From assembly GCA_963836775.1 (NCBI GenBank), contig CAWIKR010000003.1, positions 1,054,001 to 1,118,000 on the forward strand: DNA of 64,000 nucleotides, in the 5' to 3' direction. The DNA comes from DASQPR01 sp963836775 (GTDB taxonomy: Bacteria > Actinomycetota > Actinomycetes > Mycobacteriales > Micromonosporaceae). How positions within the stretch are numbered: the stretch's first letter is position 1; each line of letters opens with the position of its first letter. The notes under the pieces are model-generated. The model searched no databases, was not told where the DNA came from, and was given only the letters and a program-made list of their open reading frames with translations. The position numbers were made by a program, and so were the translations under genes. Shown here in pieces: positions 17,860 through 26,344 of the stretch.

Positions 17860-19008
17860 ATGTCGGGCACGGTCTACTACGGCGCCGCCGCGGCCGCCCA
17901 ACGCAGCTCGGTGCGGTCCGTGGTGCTCGCGGGTGGCGGAACCGGCGGGCACGTCTACCCGCTGCTGGCATTCGCCGACTGCTTGCGCCGGCACGACCCG
18001 TCGCTGCGGATCACCTGCCTCGGCACGCCACGCGGACTGGAGAACGAGATCATCCCGCCGCGTGGCTACGATCTCCGGCACATCCCGGCCTACCAGCTGC
18101 CCCGATCGGTGAATATGCACCTGGTGCGGACGCCGGATCGGATGTGGCGGGCCGCCAAGGCCACCCGGACGGTGCTCGATGACGTCGACGCCGACGTGGT
18201 GGTCGGCTTCGGTGGCTACGTTTCGGTCCCGGCCTACCTGGCGGCCTGGCGCCGCAAGACCCCGACGATCATCCACGAGGTGAACGTCCCGCCGGGCGTC
18301 GCCAACAAGATGGGCATGCGGTTCACCGATCACGTGGCGGTCGGATTCCCGTACCAGGTGGAGCAGGTGGAGTCGCTGCGCACCGCCCGGGTCACCGGAG
18401 TCCCGCTGCGCACCTCGATCACCTCGCTGGACCGGGCCGGGGCGCAGCGCGACGCGCGGATCAAGCTGGGCCTGCACCCGGACCTGCCGACGCTGTTCGT
18501 CTTCGGCGCTTCGCAGGGAGCCCGGTCGATCAACCTGGCGATGGCCGGCGCCGCCAAGGCGCTGACCGCCTCCGGCATCCAGGTGCTGCACATCATGGGC
18601 GCCCGCAACGAACCGGTGGAGATCCCGCCGGATCTTCCGGCGCCCTACGTGACCCTCAAGTTCCTGGAGGCGATGGAGCTCGGCTACGCCGCCGGCGACC
18701 TGGCATTGTGCCGCGGTGGCGCGATGACCTGCGCGGAGACGGCCGCGGTCGGCATGCCGGCGATCTACGTGCCGCTGCCGTACGGCAACGGTGAGCAGCG
18801 CCGCAATGCATTGCCGGTGGTCGAGGCCGGCGGCGGCATCTTGGTCGATGACTCGGAACTGTCCCCGGACTGGATCGAGCGCACGATCATTCCGCTGGCG
18901 CACGACCGGCCCCGGCTGGCCGGCATGAGTGCGGCGGCGGCGTCCTATGGTCGACGCGATGGCGACGAGGCCTTGCGGACGTTCTTGTACGAGGTGGTGG
19001 GCAAGTGA
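17860..19008 (+). CDS. murG: UDP-GlcNAc:undecaprenyl-PP-MurNAc-pentapeptide transferase MurG
   Basis: This membrane-associated GT-B glycosyltransferase converts lipid I to lipid II. The first glycine-rich loop is VVLAGGGTGGHVYPLLAFAD, followed by VVGFGGYVSVPAYLAAW and TIIHEVNVPPG. The second domain has FVFGASQGARSIN and ALCRGGAMTCAETAAVGMPA. At 382 residues it has normal length with about 17 extra residues at the N-terminus. It starts at the base after the ftsW stop codon, and its stop overlaps the murC GTG. Confidence 0.96.
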   Translation: MSGTVYYGAAAAAQRSSVRSVVLAGGGTGGHVYPLLAFADCLRRHDPSLRITCLGTPRGLENEIIPPRGYDLRHIPAYQLPRSVNMHLVRTPDRMWRAAKATRTVLDDVDADVVVGFGGYVSVPAYLAAWRRKTPTIIHEVNVPPGVANKMGMRFTDHVAVGFPYQVEQVESLRTARVTGVPLRTSITSLDRAGAQRDARIKLGLHPDLPTLFVFGASQGARSINLAMAGAAKALTASGIQVLHIMGARNEPVEIPPDLPAPYVTLKFLEAMELGYAAGDLALCRGGAMTCAETAAVGMPAIYVPLPYGNGEQRRNALPVVEAGGGILVDDSELSPDWIERTIIPLAHDRPRLAGMSAAAASYGRRDGDEALRTFLYEVVGK

Positions 19009-20465
19009 GCGATGAACTGAGCGCCGAGGAACTGGGCACCGTCCACTTCATCGGGATCGGCGGCGTCGGCATGTGCGGCCTGGCCCGCCTGTTCGCGACC
19101 CGGGGCATCCCGGTCACCGGCAGCGAGTTGCGCGAGTGGCCGCAGCTGGCGGGATTGCGGGCGCTCGGCGCGACGATCCACATGTCGCACGACGCCGCCA
19201 ACCTGGACGGCGTCGACACCGTCGTCTATTCCACCGCGATCCCGAAGGACCATCTGGAGATCGTCGAGGCCCGCAGCCGGGGCCTGCGGGTGCTGCACCG
19301 GTCCGAGGCGCTGGCGGCGGCCATGGTGGGCCGGCGCGCGATCGCGGTGGCCGGCACCCACGGCAAGACCACCACCACCTCGATGATGACGGTCGCGCTG
19401 CAGCACGCCGGTCTGGATCCGTCGTTCGTCATCGGTGGCGAGATCTCCGAGGCCGGCTCCAACGGCCACCACGGCTCCGGTACGCATTTCGTGGTCGAGG
19501 CCGACGAGAGCGACCGGTCGTTCCTGCGCTACAAGCCGTTCGTGTCGATCATCACCAACATCGACGCCGACCACCTGAACACCTATGGCGACATGGCCGG
19601 TCTGGCCGCGGCGTTCGAGGAGTTCTGCCGCCAGACCGACCCGGCCGGGTTCGTGGTGACATGCGCGGACAACCCGGGCACGGACGAGCTTGCCGGCAAG
19701 CTTCGGACCAGCGGGCTGACCGTCTACACCTATGGCGAGGCCGAAGACGCCAACCTGCGGCTCACCGAGATCACCACGACCGCCGCCGGCACTCGCTACC
19801 TGGCCGCGCTGGACGGCCACTCGCTGGGCGAGATCAGCCTGCCGGTGCCCGGCCGGTTCCTGGCGCTGAACTCGGCAGCGGCCCTGCTCACCGCGATCAA
19901 GCTGGGCATCGAGCCCGGATCGGTGGCCGAGTCGCTGGCCGCCTTCCCCGGCGTGCGACGCCGGTTCGAACTCAAGGGCACGGTGGCCGGCGTCCGGGTC
20001 TACGACGAATATGCGTACCACCCGGTGTCGATGGCGGGCGCGCTCGAGACGCTCCGCGCGGTGGCCGGCGACGGCCAGCTTCTCGTGGTCTTCCAGCCCT
20101 ACCGGGTCTACCGGACCCGCGACTTCCAGACCGAGATCGCGCAGGCCCTGGCCCTGGCCGACCAGGCGGTGATTCTCGAGGTCTTCGGCCCGGGTGAGGT
20201 GCGCGAGCCGGGGGAGGGCGGGGTCGCGCTGACCGCCGCCATCCCGCTGCCGTCCCGGCACAAGGTGTTCGTGCCGTCCTGGGACGACGTCCCGCGTGAG
20301 GTGGTGCGCCGGGCCCGGGAGGGGGATGTGGTGGTGACGATGGGTGCGCCGCCCATCTCGCTGATGGGCGACCAGTTGCTGAACGCCCTCGCCGAGGCAC
20401 CGGTGCCGCCGGTGCGGTCGGCCGACGACTCCTCATATTCGCCTCGGCACGCGGCCGCCGAGTAG
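19005..20465 (+). CDS. murC: UDP-N-acetylmuramate:L-alanine ligase MurC
   Basis: MurC catalyses the first peptide-adding step of peptidoglycan precursor synthesis, joining L-alanine to UDP-MurNAc. It begins with a Rossmann-type GIGGVGMCGLARLFATRG, has the P-loop AVAGTHGKTTTTSMM (about residue 115), and VVEADESDRSFLRY and TNIDADHLNTYG, all diagnostic. The C-terminal domain has VFQPYRVYRTRDF in place of the usual QPHR..RT. At 486 residues it has normal length. The GTG start overlaps the murG stop. No murB or ddl gene follows, as usual for this cluster in actinobacteria. Confidence 0.96.
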   Translation: MSDELSAEELGTVHFIGIGGVGMCGLARLFATRGIPVTGSELREWPQLAGLRALGATIHMSHDAANLDGVDTVVYSTAIPKDHLEIVEARSRGLRVLHRSEALAAAMVGRRAIAVAGTHGKTTTTSMMTVALQHAGLDPSFVIGGEISEAGSNGHHGSGTHFVVEADESDRSFLRYKPFVSIITNIDADHLNTYGDMAGLAAAFEEFCRQTDPAGFVVTCADNPGTDELAGKLRTSGLTVYTYGEAEDANLRLTEITTTAAGTRYLAALDGHSLGEISLPVPGRFLALNSAAALLTAIKLGIEPGSVAESLAAFPGVRRRFELKGTVAGVRVYDEYAYHPVSMAGALETLRAVAGDGQLLVVFQPYRVYRTRDFQTEIAQALALADQAVILEVFGPGEVREPGEGGVALTAAIPLPSRHKVFVPSWDDVPREVVRRAREGDVVVTMGAPPISLMGDQLLNALAEAPVPPVRSADDSSYSPRHAAAE

Positions 20466-20467
20466 CC

Positions 20468-21275
20468 ATGCCGGAGCCGCGCCGGACGTCCGGGGCCCCC
20501 CGGCGGTGGCGGCTGGTCCGCGCGTCCGGGATCGCGATCCCGGCTTCGGTCCGCCGATTCAACGAGCGGGCTCGGGCGCGCCGGATCGCCGCGGCCCGGC
20601 CGTGGCTGCTGGCCGCTGTCGGGTTCGTGGTTCTCGGCGCCGCGGCCTGGCTGGTGTTCGCGTCCTCGGTCTCGGTGTGACCACGGTCCGGGTGACCGGC
20701 GGCGGCTACGTCGGCGGCGGCGCTATTCGCGACGCGTCCGGCGTACGCCTCGGGGCGCCGCTGGCCACGCTGGACACCGACGCCATCACGGCACGGGTCC
20801 GGGCCGTCCCGGCGGTCGCCGATGTGGTGGTGAGCCGGCAATTTCCGCGTACCGTCCTGATCCAGGTGACCCTGCGCCAACCGGTGGCCGCGGTGCCGAT
20901 CGGCGCCAGCCACCGCTATGTGCAGGTGGACGCGACCGGCGTGCCGTTTCGGACGGTCTCGTCGCCCGGCGACCTGCCGGTGATCGACGCGAGCGCCGCC
21001 GCCGCGGCCGATCTCGGCCGGGACGACGTCCGAGCGTCGTTGGCAGCGGCCGCGGAGGTCGTGGTGGCGCTGCCGAACGACCTTCGTAGCCTGCTGCTCC
21101 GGGTGGAAGCACCGTCGGAGAGCGGGGTTGAGCTCGTGCTGACCGACGGCCGCCGGATAGTCTGGGGCGAGCGCCACCGATAATCGAGCAAAAGGCGCGT
21201 GTTGCCGAATCCCTTTTGGCACAGCCTGGGAAAGTCATCGATGTCAGTGCACCCGGTGTGGTGACTGTCAGGTAA
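20468..21275 (+). CDS. ftsQ: Cell division protein FtsQ (two frameshifts, near 20670 and 21170)
   Basis: FtsQ is a bitopic divisome protein bridging early and late components. The cytoplasmic N-terminus and transmembrane helix (about residues 40-68, WLLAAVGFVVLGAAAWLVF) are in one frame. The POTRA domain and beta domain (TVRVTGGGYVGG ... VVVSRQFPRTVLIQV) resume in another after a missing base near 20668-20672. A second missing base near 21165-21180 hides the true C-terminus, which reads KARVAESLLAQPGKVIDVSA and ends in TVR at a TAA at 21273-21275. Repaired length is about 269 residues. Finding the family's C-terminus intact after both shifts argues for sequencing error. Confidence 0.85.
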
Positions 21276-21347
21276 TACAAGAGCGACACGCCGCCCGGGT
21301 GTTTGGCTCAGGTCCAGCCGTTGCTTACCTTGCCCGTTAGATGGTGT

Positions 21348-21376
21348 TTGACATAGCTATAAGTCTCTAGTAGAGG
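21348..21376 (+). promoter_or_regulatory. Candidate ftsZ promoter
   Basis: TTGACA at 21348-21353 is a consensus -35, and TAGAGG at 21371-21376, 17 bp downstream, is a weak -10. It lies about 110 bp before the ftsZ ATG in a 213-bp spacer. Separate ftsZ promoters are known in actinobacteria, but the exact start site here is not certain. Confidence 0.45.
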
Positions 21377-21442
21377 GTGAGGGTTTGATCCCTCGCCCTT
21401 ATCCGCACTGACTAGCTCCACTCGCCTCAGAGCTCCACTCGC
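21375..21442 (+). promoter_or_regulatory. ftsZ leader: hairpin and 12-bp direct repeats
   Basis: GGGTGAGGG and CCCTCGCCC (about 21375-21398) form a 9-bp stem with one G-U pair. Two identical copies of AGCTCCACTCGC follow at 21414-21425 and 21431-21442, 17 bp apart. They lie between the candidate promoter and the ftsZ start, so they could be a regulator-binding pair or part of a structured leader. Confidence 0.45.
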
Positions 21443-21488
21443 GCAGCACCTGTCGACGGCCGGCCGACGACACACCCCGAAGGGAACG

Positions 21489-22635
21489 ATGTCGATGACA
21501 CCTCCGCATAACTACCTGGCGGTCATCAAGGTGGTCGGCATCGGCGGTGGCGGCGTCAACGCCGTCAACCGCATGATCGAGGTCGGCCTCAAGGGCGTCG
21601 AGTTCATCGCGATCAACACCGACGCACAGGCACTCCTGATGTCGGACGCCGACGTCAAGCTCGACGTCGGGCGCGAGCTCACCCGGGGCCTCGGCGCCGG
21701 CGCCAACCCCGACATCGGCAAGAACGCGGCCGAGGATCACAAGGAGGAGATCGAGGAGGTGCTCAAGGGCGCCGACATGGTCTTCGTGACCTGCGGCGAG
21801 GGCGGCGGCACCGGCACCGGCGGGGCTCCGATCGTGGCCAACATCGCTCGCAAGATCGGTGCTCTGACCATCGGCGTGGTGACCCGGCCGTTCTCCTTCG
21901 AAGGCAAGCGCCGCCAGGTGCAGGCCGAGGTCGGCATCGACGAGCTGCGCAGCCAGTGCGACACGCTGATCGTGATTCCGAACGATCGCCTGCTGGCCCT
22001 CGGCGACCGCGGCATCAGCATGATGGACGCGTTCCGCCAGGCCGACCAGGTGCTGCTCTCCGGTGTCCAGGGCATCACCGATCTGATCACCACGCCGGGT
22101 CTGATCAACCTCGACTTCGCCGACGTCAAGAGCGTGATGAGCGGTGCCGGCAGCGCGCTGATGGGCATCGGCAGTGCCCGCGGCGACAACCGGGCGGTGG
22201 AAGCCGCCGAGGCGGCCATCTCCAGCCCGCTGCTGGAGCAGAGCATGGACGGCGCGCGCGGCGTGCTGCTGTCCATCGCCGGTGGATCGGATCTGGGCCT
22301 GTTCGAGATCAACGACGCGGCTCAGCTGGTCACCGACGCGGCGCACCCGGACGCGAACATCATCTTCGGTGCGGTCATCGATGACGCGCTCGGCGACGAG
22401 GTGCGGGTCACCGTCATAGCGGCCGGCTTCGACAGCGGCGCGCCGACCTACAAGCCGGCCGAGATGGCCCGCAAGGCGCCAGCCGGTGCACGTGGAGCCG
22501 ACGGCGGCGGCCAACGGTGCGGCGCAGACCAACCCGCCGGCCGGGACGCCGCCGCGCCAGACCACGGGCCAGACTCCGCGAAAGGTGCTCTTCGACGACG
22601 TGGACGTGCCGGACTTCCTGAAGAACGGGTCGTGA
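21489..22635 (+). CDS. ftsZ: Cell division tubulin homologue FtsZ (frameshift near 22480)
   Basis: FtsZ is the GTPase that polymerises into the division ring. Motifs are VVGIGGGGVNAVNRMI, the tubulin signature CGEGGGTGTGGAP (about residue 101), NDRLLALGDRGISMMDAF and the T7-loop region NLDFADVKSVMSGAG. The start is ATG 21489 after GAAGGGA. The GTPase core is intact. After MARKAP the frame shifts by one surplus base, and the C-terminal linker and conserved tail (RKVLFDDVDVPDFLKNGS, the SepF/FtsW-binding peptide) are read to TGA 22633-22635. Without the repair the frame runs into yggS. Repaired length is about 381 residues. Confidence 0.94.
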
Positions 22636-23372
22636 CCGGACGCAGAGATGCACCGGCCGGCGGGCCGAGATCGCCGAGCCACCTGGCAGCGGTACGCGAG
22701 CGCATCGCGGCCGCTGCCGTGGCGTGCGGGCGGGACCCGGGCGAGGTGGCGCTGATCGCGGTCACCAAGACCTATCCGGCCTAGCGACGTCGCGATCCTG
22801 GCCGGTCTCGGCGTGCACGACATCGGCGAGAACCGCGACCAGGAGGCCGCCGGAAAGGCTGCCGAGATGGCCGCGGCGGGCGTGGAGGTGCGCTGGCACC
22901 ACATCGGCCAGTTGCAGCGCAACAAGGCCCGCTCGGTCGCGTCGCTACGCGTCGTTCGTGCACTCGGTGGACCGGCTGGCGCTGGTTGCCGCACTGGGCC
23001 GGGCGCGCGCCGAGGCGATCGCGGCCGGGCCGGTCGGCGTACCCCTGAAGGTGTTGATCCAGGTTGGTCTCGACAACGCCGAGGGTCGCGGTGGCGCCGC
23101 GCCGGGTGACGTCGACGAGTTGGCCGCAGCCATCGCGGCGGATGAGTCGTTAATCCTTGCGGGAGTGATGGCGGTCGCCCCTCTGGGTGAGCCGCCGGAG
23201 CCTGCCTTTGCCCGTCTGGCTCGCGTCGCGGACCGGGTCAGAGCCACATATCCGCAGGCCACCATGGTTTCCGCCGGGATGAGTGGCGACCTCGAAGCGG
23301 CTGATCGCCCACGGCGCGACACACGTACGCATCGGCAGCGCGTTGCTCGGTCCGCGCCCCATGCTGGGGTAG
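22632..23372 (+). CDS. yggS: YggS/PLPBP family pyridoxal-phosphate homeostasis protein (three frameshifts)
   Basis: This PLP-binding protein balances vitamin B6 vitamers and sits beside sepF in most Gram-positive dcw clusters. Starting at a GTG overlapping the ftsZ stop, the segments are HLAAVRERIAAAAVACGRDP ... VALIAVTKTYPA (with the PLP lysine in AVTKTYP), then LGVHDIGENRDQEAAGKAAEM and VRWHHIGQLQRNKARSVA, then YASFVHSVDRLAL to MVSAGMSGDLE, then AHGATHVRIGSALLG. Each lies in a different frame, with surplus bases near 22783, 22945 and 23300. Repaired length is about 246 residues. Unlike relatives, no pgeF gene lies between ftsZ and this gene. True decay cannot be excluded, but neighbouring errors suggest sequence artefact. 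Confidence 0.85.
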
Positions 23373-23441
23373 CCTCGATCTAGGACACCGAACTACACCG
23401 GTGTTGTTTGTGGCAGGGCATTGCCGCAATCGGGTGAAGTT

Positions 23442-23576
23442 CCGCACTTAAGGTGCGGCCGGCAATTTCCGGCAGATGCCCGGGATGTGCGCCTCGAGGT
23501 GGCGGACATGCGGATATATGACGCCTCGTCTCGGGCGGGCGTCATCGGTTGGGCGGGGATGTGGGGGCCGCATCCC
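23442..23576 (+). other. Stem-loop-rich spacer upstream of sepF
   Basis: The 219-bp yggS-sepF gap holds several inverted repeats: CCGCAC..GTGCGG (23442-23458), GCCGG..CCGGC (about 23458-23473), ATGACGCC with GGCGTCAT (23518-23545) and GGGATG with CATCCC (about 23556-23576). They may form a structured sepF leader. No known RNA family is recognised. Confidence 0.35.
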
Positions 23577-23591
23577 GGACAGGAGGTCGTC

Positions 23592-24214
23592 ATGGGCGTG
23601 GTGCGCAAGGCCGGCGTGTGGCTGGGCCTCATCGAGGACGACGACGACCGCGAGTAGCCTACGATGACGCGGCCCTACGACGAGGACTACGCCGGACGAC
23701 GACCAACGACGCCGCGGCGATGATCCGGGCCCGGGTCCAGGACCGCCTGGCCGAGCAGCGGATGCAGCGCGAGGCGGCCGCGCCGGTCCGGTCGCTGGCC
23801 CGGCAGCAGACGTCGGTCGCATATCCGACACGGGACAACTTGGCACTCGCTCCCGAGACCGGAGCACACGCCCGGCGGAGCCGGAGCACACGCCGGCCGG
23901 TCCGGCGACCTCGATCGTCGCCGGCCGACGACCGCCGTTACCAGATCACCACCCTGCACCCGACGTCGTTCAGCGAGGGCCGCACCATCGGTGAACACTT
24001 CCGGGACGGCGTGCCGGTGATCCTCAACCTCACCGAAATGGCTGAGGCGGATGCCAAGCGTCTGGTGGATTTCGCCGCCGGGCTGGCGTTCGGCTTGCGC
24101 GGTACGATGGAGCGCGTCACGAATCGAGTGTTCTTGCTCTCACCGGCAAATGTTCAGGTGACTGCGGAGGACAAGGCGAAGATCGCGGAGGGCGGGTTCT
24201 TCTACCCGAACTGA
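23592..24214 (+). CDS. sepF: FtsZ-anchoring division protein SepF (frameshifted linker)
   Basis: SepF binds the FtsZ tail and tethers the ring to the membrane through an N-terminal amphipathic helix. ATG 23592 follows CAGGAGGTC and gives MGVVRKAGVWLGLIEDDD, the membrane-binding helix. The acidic linker is out of frame (stop at 23655). The protein resumes as SLARQQTSVAYPTRDNLAL and then the conserved SepF fold: ITTLHPTSFSEGRTIGEHFR, VPVILNLTEM, AKRLVDFAAGLAFGLRG, NRVFLLSPANVQVTAED, ending GGFFYPN. At least one and perhaps three indels lie between 23650 and 23930. Linker length and sequence therefore cannot be trusted. Confidence 0.88.
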
Positions 24215-24306
24215 GGCGCAAGCGCTCTCGCCGCTTGATCAGCACCCGGCTGGGCTGGTGCGAAAGATAGCTCCGGGACGCCGAATTAAGGACTCCGCCG
24301 AACATC

Positions 24307-24604
24307 ATGGTGCAGATCATCGGGCAAGTCATCTACCTACTGCTATATACCCTGCTGCAGCTGCTGCTGGCCCGACTTGTGATGACTTACATACTCCAGT
24401 ATGCGCCACCGCTGGCGACCGGGCCGAGCCGCGGCGGCGTCACTCGAAGTGGTTTGGAGCGTCACCGACCCGCCCGTTCATGCGTTGAGGCGAGTGATCC
24501 CACCGTTGCGGATTGGTACGGTAAGCGTGGACATCGCGTTCATCGCGTTGCTCATTATTCTCTACGTACTGATGACAGTCGTGAAGAGTTTGATGATCAG
24601 GTAG
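24307..24604 (+). CDS. yggT: YggT family membrane protein (frameshift near 24403)
   Basis: This small membrane protein has two hydrophobic helices, usually encoded between sepF and divIVA; its function is poorly defined and has been linked to osmotic tolerance and division. The first helix (IGQVIYLLLYTLLQLLLARLVM) is in the frame starting at 24307. After QYA a missing base shifts the protein to the frame with SLEVVWSVTDPPVHALRRVI, PPLRIGTVSVDIAFIALLI and ending KSLMIR. Repaired length is about 99 residues. In the raw sequence the first frame runs on into divIVA, giving a false fusion. Confidence 0.8.
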
Positions 24605-24657
24605 ATGCCCCTACCCGAACGTCCGGCTCGCGGCCGCAACTGACCCGAGGAGTTTCG

Positions 24658-25464
24658 ATGCCGCTCACCCCGGCCGACGTCCACAACGTCGCCTTTAAGA
24701 AGCCCCCGATTGGCAAACGGGGCTACGACGAAGATGAGGTCGACGCGTTCCTGGACGAGGTCGAACGCGAACTCGCGCGCCTCATCGAGGACAACAACGA
24801 GTTGCGCGCGTCCGGTGGCGGTGGCGGTCGCCCGGCCGGTGCCGCGACCGGCGGTGGCGGCGATCCGCGCCTGGCCGCCGAGAATTCTGACCTCAAGGGC
24901 CAGCTCGACCGGGTCCAGCGGGACAAGGCCGCGGCCGAGCAGGCGGCTCGCGCCATGCAGGCCGAGCTGGAGCAGATCCGCGGCGGCGTCAGCAGCGCCG
25001 TGGTGCCCGGCGGCGACGGCGAGCAGCAGGCGCTGCGGGTGCTGATGATGGCTCAGCGCACCGCTGACGACCACGTGTCCGACGCCCGCCGCGAGGCGGA
25101 CAAGCTGCTCGGCGACGCCCGGTCCAAGGCCGAAGAGGTGACCCGGGAAGCACGGTCCAAGGCCGATGCGCTGGAGCGGGACGCCCGCGCCCGGCACGCC
25201 GAGGCCATGGGTGGCCTGGACACCAAGCGCACCGCGCTGCAGAAGCACATCGAGGAGCTCAAGCAGTTCGAGCGCGAATACCGCACCCGCCTCAAGGCCT
25301 ACCTGGAGAGCCAGCTGCGCGACCTGCACGGTCGCGGCGAAGGCCTGGAAGCCGAGATGAACCGCACCGACTCGGCGAATCCGGGTGGCAACACCGGCAA
25401 TCTTGCCGCAGCCGGGTCATACAGCACGGGCGGTCGTCCGGCGCTGGATCCCAACGGTCGTTAA
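24658..25464 (+). CDS. divIVA: Polar-growth and division protein DivIVA (Wag31 type)
   Basis: This coiled-coil scaffold marks cell poles and recruits the elongation machinery in actinobacteria. ATG 24658 follows GAGGAG and gives MPLTPADVHNVAFKKPPIGK then GYDEDEVDAFLDEVERELARL, the canonical lipid-binding N-terminus. A Gly/Ala-rich linker (about 60-80) precedes a long heptad-rich region (about 85-235: QRTADDHVSDARREADKLLG and LKQFEREYRTRLKAYLESQL). At 268 residues it has normal length for the order. It closes the dcw cluster, with a GC-rich hairpin following. Confidence 0.94.
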   Translation: MPLTPADVHNVAFKKPPIGKRGYDEDEVDAFLDEVERELARLIEDNNELRASGGGGGRPAGAATGGGGDPRLAAENSDLKGQLDRVQRDKAAAEQAARAMQAELEQIRGGVSSAVVPGGDGEQQALRVLMMAQRTADDHVSDARREADKLLGDARSKAEEVTREARSKADALERDARARHAEAMGGLDTKRTALQKHIEELKQFEREYRTRLKAYLESQLRDLHGRGEGLEAEMNRTDSANPGGNTGNLAAAGSYSTGGRPALDPNGR

Positions 25465-25477
25465 GCCAGCGGCTCCA

Positions 25478-25496
25478 GGCCGGGCGCAGCCCGGCC
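25478..25496 (+). terminator. GC-rich hairpin after divIVA
   Basis: GGCCGGGC-GCA-GCCCGGCC is a perfect 8-bp stem with a 3-nt loop, 14 bp after the divIVA stop. There is no T-run, as is frequent for terminators in high-GC genomes. It may mark the end of the dcw transcript. Confidence 0.55.
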
Positions 25497-25537
25497 ATGG
25501 GGCTTCACGAAGAGGCTTTATCTCCCCAGCGAGGTGA

Positions 25538-26311
25538 GTGGTGATAGTCGGAAGTCTTCTGCTCATCCTCGTTGCGGTGGGGTTGCTCGTCGCCGGCGTG
25601 CTGAGCAGCTCCAACGTCCTGATCATCGCGTCCATCGTGGCGACGGTGATCGCCGCGATCGTGCTGATCCTCGGCGTCCGCCAGTCGGCTAACGGCGCCG
25701 ATGACGAAGAGGACTACGACGTGGAGTCGGACGAGGCAGACACCTCGGGCGGCTTCGAGACCGGCGGTTCGCGCCGGGACACGCCGAGCGACGCCCGGTC
25801 CCATCCGGATCGGTCGTCCGACCGGGGCGACGGGCTGACCGCCGGCGCCGGCGCCACCCCGCGCGGCGGCACCATCACCGACGAAGCCGTCGCCAGCGTT
25901 ATTCCGTCCCAGGGCGGCAGCCGGCTCGAGTCGGCTCCGGACCTCGCCGGCTCCGATGCCGCTGATGAGTTCGACGCTCCGGCACAATTCGCGGCTGCCG
26001 AGTCGGTCGCGGCCGAGTCGATCGGGGCCGAGTCGATCGGGGCCGAGTCGATCGCGGACATGGATGAGGACCCGCCGGACGAGCCGTCGGCAGAGATGAC
26101 CACCCCCACCAACGCCGCCCGGATCGCCATGCTGGCGAGCGAGGTTCTGGTGATCGACGGCCGCCCGCGCTACCACGTCCTCGGCTGCGTGCATCTGCTG
26201 GGCCGGGAGAGCGAGCCGCTTCCGGTGGGCGAAGCTCTCGAGCTCGGGTTCTCGCCGTGTGGCATGTGCGAGCCAGACAGTGCGCTGCTCGCCGAGGCCC
26301 GCCGCGTTTGA
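25538..26311 (+). CDS. Membrane protein with C-terminal Cys/His (probable zinc) motif
   Basis: This gene is not recognised as a named family. Two N-terminal transmembrane helices (about residues 3-23 and 27-47) are followed by an acidic disordered region of about 140 residues. That region includes four pentapeptides of AES(I/V)(A/G), encoded by a 15-bp tandem repeat. The C-terminal 50 residues read YHVLGCVHLLG ... GFSPCGMCEPD. The spacing of His and Cys (YHxxxCxxL then PCxxCxP) resembles small zinc-binding tails on some secreted nucleases, which is an inference. Its position directly after divIVA suggests an envelope or division role. The GTG start is preceded by GCGAGGTG. Confidence 0.7.
   Translation: MVIVGSLLLILVAVGLLVAGVLSSSNVLIIASIVATVIAAIVLILGVRQSANGADDEEDYDVESDEADTSGGFETGGSRRDTPSDARSHPDRSSDRGDGLTAGAGATPRGGTITDEAVASVIPSQGGSRLESAPDLAGSDAADEFDAPAQFAAAESVAAESIGAESIGAESIADMDEDPPDEPSAEMTTPTNAARIAMLASEVLVIDGRPRYHVLGCVHLLGRESEPLPVGEALELGFSPCGMCEPDSALLAEARRV
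25997..26056 (+). repeat. 15-bp tandem repeat, four units, in coding sequence
   Basis: Units of the type GCCGAGTCGATCGGG are repeated four times with one to three differences, encoding AESVA-AESIG-AESIG-AESIA in the disordered region of the membrane protein at 25538-26311. Copy number could vary between strains. Confidence 0.75.
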
Positions 26312-26344
26312 CCGACGCCGACGGCCGATCCGGTCACGCTGGCG

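Noticed and set aside
22476..22484. Programmed ribosomal frameshift in ftsZ
   Set aside because: There is no slippery heptamer or conserved downstream pseudoknot, and the many similar indels in neighbours make a sequence error far more likely.
21489..22784. Apparent FtsZ-YggS fusion
   Set aside because: A surplus base after the FtsZ core hides the FtsZ tail and stop at 22633-22635, which are present in the adjacent frame.
24307..25464. Apparent YggT-DivIVA fusion protein
   Set aside because: The join results from a missing base inside yggT. The divIVA ATG at 24658 has its own strong RBS and canonical N-terminus.
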